A stretch of DNA of 10,680 bases, from assembly GCA_016303085.1 (NCBI GenBank), contig JAEDMI010000081.1:1-10680 (forward strand). The letters are read 5' to 3'. Numbering within the stretch: the first letter of the stretch is position 1; every line of letters begins with the position of its first letter. Shown in pieces: positions 6,526 to 10,680 of this stretch. Under the pieces are notes generated by a model. That model did not search any database. It saw only the letters and a program-made list of their open reading frames with translations, and was not told the origin of the DNA. Both the position numbers and the translations under genes were made by a program. The DNA comes from Acetatifactor sp. Lineage in GTDB: Bacteria > Bacillota > Clostridia > Lachnospirales > Lachnospiraceae.

Positions 6526-7140
6526 ATGGTAAATCAGGATAAAATTCGACAGGGTGTGAGACTTCTGCTGGAAGGAATCGGCGAAGATACGGAGCGGGAG
6601 GGGCTTCTGGATACCCCGGACAGAATTGCAAGAATGTATACGGAGATTTTTTCGGGGATGGATGCGGATGCGGCGGCACCGTTGTCCAGGGTGTTCACGG
6701 CAGACAACAGCGAGATGGTGCTGGAGAAGGATATCGTGTTTTATTCTGTTTGTGAACATCATATGATGCCGTTTTTCGGAAAGGCCCACGTGGCATATAT
6801 ACCGGATGGAAAAGTTGTGGGCTTAAGCAAGCTGGCAAGGACTGTGGAGATTTATGCAAAGCGGCTGCAGATTCAGGAACGGATGACGGGACAGATTGCG
6901 GATGCCATTATGGAATATCTTGCACCAAAAGGAGCCATGGTAGTTCTTGAAGCAGAGCATATGTGTATGACTATGCGTGGCGTGAAAAAGCCCGGCAGTA
7001 AGACGGTGAGCATTGCTACCAGAGGGGCATTTGAGGGAAATGCAGAGTTGCAAAACAGATTTTTTCAGATGCTGCATTTGAATGACGGGAGTGTGAAACA
7101 ATTCGGTAATCCCGGGGAAACTTCCGGTGAAGCACAATAA
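6526..7140 (+). CDS. folE: GTP cyclohydrolase I FolE
   Basis: FolE converts GTP to 7,8-dihydroneopterin triphosphate plus formate, the first step of folate pterin synthesis. The 204 residues fit the family. The zinc ligands are visible as C76 and H79 in SVCEHHMMPFFGKAHVAYIP and as C147 in AEHMCMTMRGVKKPGS. The LLDTPDRIARMY helix (28-39), the KVVGLSKLARTVEIYAKRLQIQERMT segment (96-121) and TRGAF (165-169) are typical of the decameric type I enzyme. A catalytic H78 is next to the zinc ligand. The C-terminus after about 180 is a polar tail beyond the conserved fold. The ATG has GAGG 5 nt upstream and lies 13 bp after folC. Its product needs dephosphorylation before FolB can act. Confidence 0.97.
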   Translation: MVNQDKIRQGVRLLLEGIGEDTEREGLLDTPDRIARMYTEIFSGMDADAAAPLSRVFTADNSEMVLEKDIVFYSVCEHHMMPFFGKAHVAYIPDGKVVGLSKLARTVEIYAKRLQIQERMTGQIADAIMEYLAPKGAMVVLEAEHMCMTMRGVKKPGSKTVSIATRGAFEGNAELQNRFFQMLHLNDGSVKQFGNPGETSGEAQ

Positions 7141-7183
7141 TGCAACTGTATGGTTTGAAATGACAGATGAGCAAGGAAGCACT

Positions 7184-7666
7184 ATGGACAGAATAGACAA
7201 AATATTAAAACATGATTTGTTTTTGGAGAACTTGCAAAAGAACATGGCGGCAGAAGCAGACAGATGCTTCTGCCGTCATGATATGGTACATTTTCTGGAT
7301 GTGGCGAGAATCGGCATGATTATGAATCTGGAGGAGAAGTTGGAAATTCCCCGGGAATGGATTTACGGGGCAGCTCTGTTACATGATATCGGAAAGCACA
7401 GACAATATGGGGAAGGGATTCCCCACGAACAGGCCAGCGCTGAGATTGCACCAAAAATTCTGAAGGATTGCGGTTTTGATGAGAAAGAAACGCGTGTTAT
7501 TATTGATGCAATCCTGCAGCACAGAAACAGCAATATGATTCCGGAAAGGAATCTGCGGGGAGTGCTGTACCGTGCGGATAAAGCCAGCCGTCCCTGCTTC
7601 TCCTGTACTGCGGAACAGGAATGTAACTGGAAGGGAAATAAAAAAAATCTGAAGATATTGTATTGA
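7184..7666 (+). CDS. HD-domain phosphohydrolase in the folate cluster
   Basis: The 160-residue protein has the metal-binding HD pattern: H36 in CRHDMVHFLDVAR, H67-D68 in LLHDIGKHRQYG, then H81 and H113, and D132 in YRADKASR. HD proteins use such residues to bind two metal ions and hydrolyse phosphate esters, often of nucleotides. The C-terminal CFSC (138-141) and the CNW (147-149) add a small cysteine cluster. I chose the ATG at 7184 for its AAGGAAG site about 6 nt upstream; GTG 7127 and ATG 7160 are alternatives, and 7127 would overlap folE by 14 nt. The gene lies between folE and folP, 43 bp after folE. The neighbourhood suggests a role on dihydroneopterin triphosphate, but that is inference. 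It could also be a general nucleotide hydrolase. Confidence 0.88.
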   Translation: MDRIDKILKHDLFLENLQKNMAAEADRCFCRHDMVHFLDVARIGMIMNLEEKLEIPREWIYGAALLHDIGKHRQYGEGIPHEQASAEIAPKILKDCGFDEKETRVIIDAILQHRNSNMIPERNLRGVLYRADKASRPCFSCTAEQECNWKGNKKNLKILY

Positions 7667-7704
7667 GTGTTAATATCGTATAAATTTGTGTCTGCACAGG
7701 TGAA

Positions 7705-7752
7705 ATGAATCTGAATTTGCGGATGCGGGAAAGGGCATGGTTACCGGAATGA
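7705..7752 (+). CDS. Possible 15-codon leader peptide before folP
   Basis: An ATG at 7705 sits a few nt after CAGGTGA and opens MNLNLRMRERAWLPE. The TGA (7750-7752) overlaps in ATGA form the second in-frame Met codon of folP (7749). This mirrors the arrangement upstream of folC. If real, folP would be translated from Met5 by coupling. A weak inverted repeat (GATATT 7654-7659 with AATATC 7672-7677) and a TATAAA (7679-7684) lie just upstream. The frame may be chance. Confidence 0.25.
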   Translation: MNLNLRMRERAWLPE

Positions 7753-8564
7753 AGATTGGCAACAGGGAGTTTCAGACAGAGGGACATACTTATGTAATGG
7801 GTATTTTGAACGTGACCCCGGATTCCTTTTCCGACGGAGGGAAATGGAACGATAGGGACAGGGCACTGAAGCATGTGGAGGAGATGCTGGAGCAGGGAGC
7901 AGACCTGATTGACATCGGCGGTGAATCCACCCGGCCGGGATATACGCTTCTGCCTGATGATGAGGAGATTGCCAGAGTAGTTCCCATGATCGAGGCGGTG
8001 AAGGAAAACTTTGATGTGCCCGTATCTTTGGACACTTATAAGTCCAAGGTGGCGCTGGCGGGTATCAAAGCGGGGGCTGATTTGATTAACGATATCTGGG
8101 GCTTGAAATACGATGATAAAATTGCAAGTGTTATTGCTGAAAGCGGCTTGCCCTGCTGTTTGATGCATAACCGAAAAAATAAGGACTATGGCGATTTTAT
8201 GCAGGATGTGGCGGCGGATTTGGCTGAGTCTGTCCATCTGGCTGAGCTTGCGGGTATCCATGATGACAGAATTATTCTGGACCCCGGCGTTGGATTTGCA
8301 AAGAGCTATGAACAGAATCTGGAGGTAATCAATTCTTTGGAGGAACTGCGGGTTCTGGGGTATCCGTTGCTTTTGGGCTGCAGCCGAAAATCGGTAATAG
8401 GACTTACCCTGGACCTTCCTGCGGACCGGAGAATGGAGGGAACGCTGGTAACTACGGTTTTAGCGGTGGTGAAGGGGTGTATGTTCGTCCGGGTTCATGA
8501 TGTGGGAGAGAACGTCAGGGCAATCAAAATGGCGGAAGCAATTCTAAGGGGAGGAAGAAGCTGA
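7737..8564 (+). CDS. folP: Dihydropteroate synthase FolP
   Basis: FolP condenses 6-hydroxymethyl-7,8-dihydropterin pyrophosphate with p-aminobenzoate to dihydropteroate, and is the sulfonamide target. The 275-residue TIM-barrel protein has all family motifs. These are NVTPDSFSDGG (25-35, the PABA loop), IDIGGESTRPG (58-68), SLDTY (97-101), INDIWG (117-122), LDPGVGFAKS (181-190) and GCSRKS (214-219, with the catalytic lysine K218). The C-terminal RVHDV (252-256) follows. The ATG at 7737 has GGGA about 5 nt upstream; the Met at codon 5 (7749) is an equally possible start, as homologs tend to begin there. I see no resistance-type change, but cannot judge this without an alignment. Its stop TGA shares one base with the next start (TGATG), so folBK is tightly coupled. 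Confidence 0.96.
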   Translation: MVTGMKIGNREFQTEGHTYVMGILNVTPDSFSDGGKWNDRDRALKHVEEMLEQGADLIDIGGESTRPGYTLLPDDEEIARVVPMIEAVKENFDVPVSLDTYKSKVALAGIKAGADLINDIWGLKYDDKIASVIAESGLPCCLMHNRKNKDYGDFMQDVAADLAESVHLAELAGIHDDRIILDPGVGFAKSYEQNLEVINSLEELRVLGYPLLLGCSRKSVIGLTLDLPADRRMEGTLVTTVLAVVKGCMFVRVHDVGENVRAIKMAEAILRGGRS

Positions 8565-9391
8565 TGTACAATGAAGTGGGGAGAGACGAAATCAGAATAG
8601 AGATGCTGGAAGTATATGCCTATCACGGAGTCTACCCGAAGGAGAAAGAAAAGGGGCAGACCTTCTATATCAATGCAACTCTGTATGCCGATATTCATAA
8701 AGCGGGTCTGGAGGATAAGCTGGAACTTACCGTAAACTATGGTGATGTTTGTATGTTTATCGATAGATGGATGAAAGAAAACACATATCAGCTGCTGGAG
8801 GCTGTGGCAGAAAAACTCTCAAAAGCAATTTTATTAAAATATGATTTGATTTCTGCGATTGATCTGGAAATACGAAAACCGGAGGCGCCCATTGAACTTC
8901 CCTTCGGCTGCGTTTCCGTTAAAGTACACAGAGAGTGGCATAAAGTGTTTCTTGCGTTGGGTTCAAATATGGGAGACAGGGAAGGCTATATCAGCGGTGC
9001 TGTCCATGCATTGAAGGAACATCCTCAAATTCGTGTGAACAAAATTTCAGATATGATTGTGACGGAGCCCTACGGGGATGTGGAACAGGAGGACTTTCTG
9101 AACGGGGTACTGGAGGCAGAAACGCTGCTTGGTCCTGAGGAACTTCTTGAAGCATGCCATGATATCGAGGATGCGGCAAATCGAAAGAGAACGATACACT
9201 GGGGCCCCAGAACTTTGGATATTGATATTCTGTTTTATGATAAGCTGGTTTATGAGAGTGAAACACTGGTGATTCCACATCCCGACATGGAAAATCGGGA
9301 TTTTGTGCTGAGACCCATGAATATGCTGGCACCGTTTTTCAGACATCCTGTTTTGAAAAAGACGATGGTGCAACTGTTGCAGGAGTTGTAA
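8564..9391 (+). CDS. folBK: Bifunctional dihydroneopterin aldolase / HPPK, FolB-FolK fusion
   Basis: One 275-residue chain carries two consecutive folate enzymes. Residues 1-125 are FolB: HGVYPKEKEKGQTF (21-34) holds the expected catalytic E27, NYGDV has Y59, LLEAVAE has E79 and EIRKPEAPI has K105. It cleaves 7,8-dihydroneopterin to 6-hydroxymethyl-dihydropterin and glycolaldehyde. Residues 127-275 are FolK, which transfers pyrophosphate from ATP. VFLALGSNMGDRE (128-140), TEPYGDVEQEDFLN (167-180) and WGPRTLDIDIL (213-223) with the magnesium ligands D219 and D221 are present, as is IPHPDMENRDFVLRPM (237-252). Both active sites look complete. The ribosome site GGAGG is 8 nt from the ATG, which overlaps the folP stop. 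A clear terminator follows. Such fusions exist in other Clostridia, so it is not unusual by itself. Confidence 0.95.
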   Translation: MYNEVGRDEIRIEMLEVYAYHGVYPKEKEKGQTFYINATLYADIHKAGLEDKLELTVNYGDVCMFIDRWMKENTYQLLEAVAEKLSKAILLKYDLISAIDLEIRKPEAPIELPFGCVSVKVHREWHKVFLALGSNMGDREGYISGAVHALKEHPQIRVNKISDMIVTEPYGDVEQEDFLNGVLEAETLLGPEELLEACHDIEDAANRKRTIHWGPRTLDIDILFYDKLVYESETLVIPHPDMENRDFVLRPMNMLAPFFRHPVLKKTMVQLLQEL

Positions 9392-9411
9392 AGAGAATAC
9401 TTTGTTTTAAG

Positions 9412-9461
9412 ACAGGCTCTGAATGTCGGGAAAATCCGGCAGAGAGAGCCTGTTTTCTTTT
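9412..9461 (+). terminator. Rho-independent terminator after the folate cluster
   Basis: ACAGGCTCT (9412-9420) pairs with AGAGCCTGT (9445-9453), and an inner TGTCGG (9424-9429) pairs with CCGGCA (9436-9441) including one G-U pair. The stem is followed at once by TTTTCTTTT. It starts about 20 nt after the folBK stop and closes the folC-folBK unit, separating it from the regulator unit downstream. Confidence 0.88.
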
Positions 9462-9486
9462 GCAGAAAAATTGTTACAGGTTTTTG

Positions 9487-9515
9487 TTGACAAATTTAGC
9501 ATGCGTAAATATAAT
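9487..9515 (+). promoter_or_regulatory. Exact-consensus sigma-70 promoter of the regulator unit
   Basis: TTGACA (9487-9492) and TATAAT (9510-9515) both match the consensus exactly and are separated by 17 bp. The spacer and the DNA downstream are A/T-rich. Transcription would begin near 9521, on the edge of the palindrome described next. Such a strong promoter for a regulatory gene usually implies repression. Confidence 0.9.
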
Positions 9516-9521
9516 TACAAA

Positions 9522-9535
9522 TATCTAATTAGATA
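9522..9535. promoter_or_regulatory. Palindromic operator candidate at the transcription start
   Basis: TATCTAATTAGATA is a perfect 14-bp palindrome beginning 6 bp after the -10 box, where a bound dimer would block RNA polymerase. The ArsR-type regulator encoded two genes along is the obvious candidate to bind it, giving autorepression. That pairing is inferred from position only. Confidence 0.7.
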
Positions 9536-9570
9536 AATATAAAAATGCAAAAGGAGAATTAAATAGACTG

Positions 9571-9948
9571 ATGTGTGAAATGATGGAAAAATTTGATGCG
9601 TACTTAACGGAAAGAAACAGAGAGGTATCGGAAGAAGCGCAGAAACTGATACAGGAGGAAAGAGCGGACGAAGCAAGATTTTTGAAGGCGAAGGCGAATA
9701 TTTTCGATGTATTCAAAAGTTTGTTCCGGGTATCCTGTCAGCAGGCAGAGGGAGATACGGGAAAGTGTGATACACTTTTTCTGGATAAGGCCAAAAGCGT
9801 TCCCATGAGCTGGCAAAAGGCACTTACGCTGGCAAAGGAACATGGAGATACCGAGAGGATTCTGATGGAGGAAACAAAACTTTCCGCAGTAGAAGAGATA
9901 TTAGAAAGATATGAGGTTTTTAAGGCAGAAGGAGGCGACGGAGAATGA
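9571..9948 (+). CDS. Hypothetical 125-residue protein paired with the ArsR/DUF2087 regulator
   Basis: I do not recognise a named domain. The N-terminal 40 residues (MEKFDAYLTERNREVSEEAQKLIQEERADEARFL) are highly charged and likely a helix or coiled coil. The middle (FDVFKSLFRVSCQQAEGD) is more hydrophobic, and the C-terminus (SWQKALTLAKEHGDTERILMEETKLSAVEEILERYEVF) again looks helical. There is no signal peptide or membrane helix. The start is uncertain: AAGGAG ends 14 nt upstream of ATG 9571, longer than usual; M4 at 9580 has no better site. Its TGA overlaps the regulator ATG as ATGA, so translation is coupled. The tight pairing and the shared promoter suggest it works with the regulator, perhaps as a co-factor or sensor, but nothing in the sequence proves this. 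Confidence 0.7.
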   Translation: MCEMMEKFDAYLTERNREVSEEAQKLIQEERADEARFLKAKANIFDVFKSLFRVSCQQAEGDTGKCDTLFLDKAKSVPMSWQKALTLAKEHGDTERILMEETKLSAVEEILERYEVFKAEGGDGE

Positions 9949-10499
9949 CGGAGCAGGAAGCAATTAAACTGTTTAAGTGTCTTGCGGACAAATCGAGAAT
10001 ACAGATATTGAAGTCCCTGATTCAGGAGGACATGTTTGTGGAGAGGCTTGCCGAAAGATTGAATCTTACGGCACCGACCATATCTTTTCACCTGAAAAAA
10101 CTGGAAGATGCGGGTGCGGTTACCTCGCGCAAGGAACAGTATTATACCATGTATTCCATTAACCAGCAGATTTTTAATACCAGCATGCTGGATATATTAA
10201 AGGAAGAATCCTCCGAGAGTTCTTTGCAGGAGGAACGGGATGAACTGTATCGCAGGAAAGTACTTGACTCCTTCTTTGAATATGGTAAGCTGAAAACAAT
10301 ACCGAGTCAGAGAAAGAAGGAGCGTGTCATCCTGGAGGAAATTGTGAAAGCCTTTGAAGTAGGCAGAGAGTATACGGAAAGAGAAGTGAACATAATCATT
10401 GCTGACTATTTCGATGATTTCTGTACTCTTCGGAGGGATATGATTTCGGAAGGTCTTCTGGAGAGAAAGGATATGAAATACAAAAGAATACCGGGTTGA
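9945..10499 (+). CDS. ArsR-type winged-helix regulator with C-terminal DUF2087
   Basis: The 184-residue protein is a two-part regulator. Residues 5-75 are an ArsR-like winged helix-turn-helix: LFKCLADKSRIQILKSL, then a likely recognition helix in TAPTISFHLKKLEDAGAV (42-59), then the wing KEQYYTMYSI. Residues 76-105 are an acidic linker (KEESSESSLQEERDEL). Residues 113-178 read as DUF2087 (YGKLKTIPSQRKKERVILEEI, then YTEREVNIIIADYFDDFCTLRRDMISEGLLER). The metal-sensing Cys motif of classic ArsR proteins is absent, so it probably does not sense metals through that site. It is coupled to the preceding gene by an ATGA overlap and has a GGAG-type site. It is the likely binder of the palindrome at 9522-9535. 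The ligand is unknown. Confidence 0.87.
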   Translation: MTEQEAIKLFKCLADKSRIQILKSLIQEDMFVERLAERLNLTAPTISFHLKKLEDAGAVTSRKEQYYTMYSINQQIFNTSMLDILKEESSESSLQEERDELYRRKVLDSFFEYGKLKTIPSQRKKERVILEEIVKAFEVGREYTEREVNIIIADYFDDFCTLRRDMISEGLLERKDMKYKRIPG

Positions 10500-10553
10500 G
10501 CCGGAATGGGGACAGATAACTCAGTGCTTGCGAAAAGAAGGGGAATAGGAAGG

Positions 10554-10680
10554 ATGAGAGATAATTATTTTGTGGAGGGATTACAGGGAGCGGGGAAAAG
10601 CACTCTGCTGCAACGGCTTTCCGGGAAGCCGTATCGGATTATTTATCTCGATGCGGAAAACATTCGTGAAGGAATTGAAA
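10554..10680 (+). CDS. P-loop NTPase / nucleotide-kinase-like protein, N-terminal fragment
   Basis: The gene runs off the right edge, so only 42 codons are seen. Residues 5-15 (YFVEGLQGAGK) with the following S and T form a Walker A loop (GxxGxGKST), led by a hydrophobic strand as in small kinases such as thymidylate kinase. The next segment (RIIYLDAENIREGIE) could start a substrate-binding region. I chose ATG 10554 because AAGGGGA lies about 10 nt upstream; an in-frame ATG at 10506 would add 16 residues but has a poor ribosome site. It follows the regulator by 54 bp with no terminator seen, so it may be part of the same operon. The exact substrate cannot be told. Confidence 0.7.
   Translation, partial: MRDNYFVEGLQGAGKSTLLQRLSGKPYRIIYLDAENIREGIE

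Noticed and set aside
7127..7183. Upstream GTG start of the HD gene overlapping folE
   Set aside because: GTG with a less clear ribosome site; the 57 bases before ATG 7184 encode no family-like sequence, while 7184 has AAGGAAG close upstream. It remains possible.
7500..8261. Minus-strand 253-codon frame antisense to the HD gene and folP
   Set aside because: It is the longest shadow frame, but it shows no domain, no ribosome site, and covers two strongly supported genes on the other strand.
9541..9558. Five-codon frame MQKEN before the 125-residue gene
   Set aside because: Too short and with no ribosome site of its own; its codons simply span the AAGGAG of the next gene.
1..10680. CRISPR arrays, tRNA or rRNA genes, insertion sequences, prophage genes
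   Set aside because: I saw no regularly spaced repeats, no cloverleaf or rRNA-like segments, no transposase-like frame and no terminal inverted repeats with target duplications.

Overview
The window looks like a chromosomal segment of an anaerobic Firmicute of class Clostridia, most likely family Lachnospiraceae. This is inferred from the moderate base composition, strong AGGAGG-type ribosome binding sites, the pyrB-pyrI pair, the FolB-FolK fusion and the overall protein style; no marker gene fixes the species. There are no rRNA or tRNA genes, CRISPR arrays, transposases or phage genes. Apart from one decayed gene, this is a housekeeping region with short intergenic spaces.

Layout. (1) At the left edge, the C-terminal end of a response-regulator receiver domain is followed by a DUF362-type gene broken by an internal deletion and frameshift (156-742). 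(2) Facing it on the minus strand are pyrI and pyrB, the regulatory and catalytic chains of aspartate carbamoyltransferase, and upstream of them a small nitroreductase gene. A strong hairpin-plus-T-run lies between the nitroreductase gene and pyrB, and two overlapping inverted repeats lie between pyrB and pyrI. (3) A divergent promoter region (about 2793-2957) drives the nitroreductase leftward and a small PH-domain-like protein plus a MATE efflux pump rightward. (4) The MATE gene collides tail-to-tail with a small CmpB-type membrane protein gene; the two reading frames overlap by 116 bp.

(5) The centre (5229-9391) is a five-gene folate biosynthesis cluster: folC, folE, an HD-domain hydrolase gene, folP and a folB-folK fusion, closed by an intrinsic terminator. 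Together the proteins cover GTP to dihydropteroate to (poly)glutamylated folate: FolE makes dihydroneopterin triphosphate, FolB makes 6-hydroxymethyl-dihydropterin, FolK pyrophosphorylates it, FolP joins it to p-aminobenzoate, and FolC adds glutamate. The step without a classical enzyme here is removal of phosphates from dihydroneopterin triphosphate, and the HD-domain protein sits directly after folE. It is the natural candidate for that step, and I regard this as the most interesting hypothesis in the window. Dihydrofolate reductase is also absent here.

(6) At the right end, an exact-consensus promoter with a 14-bp perfect palindrome at its expected transcription start precedes a two-gene unit: an unrecognised 125-residue protein and an ArsR-type winged-helix regulator with a DUF2087 tail, joined by an ATGA overlap. 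The start of a P-loop (nucleotide-kinase-like) gene runs off the window. The regulator unit looks autoregulated.
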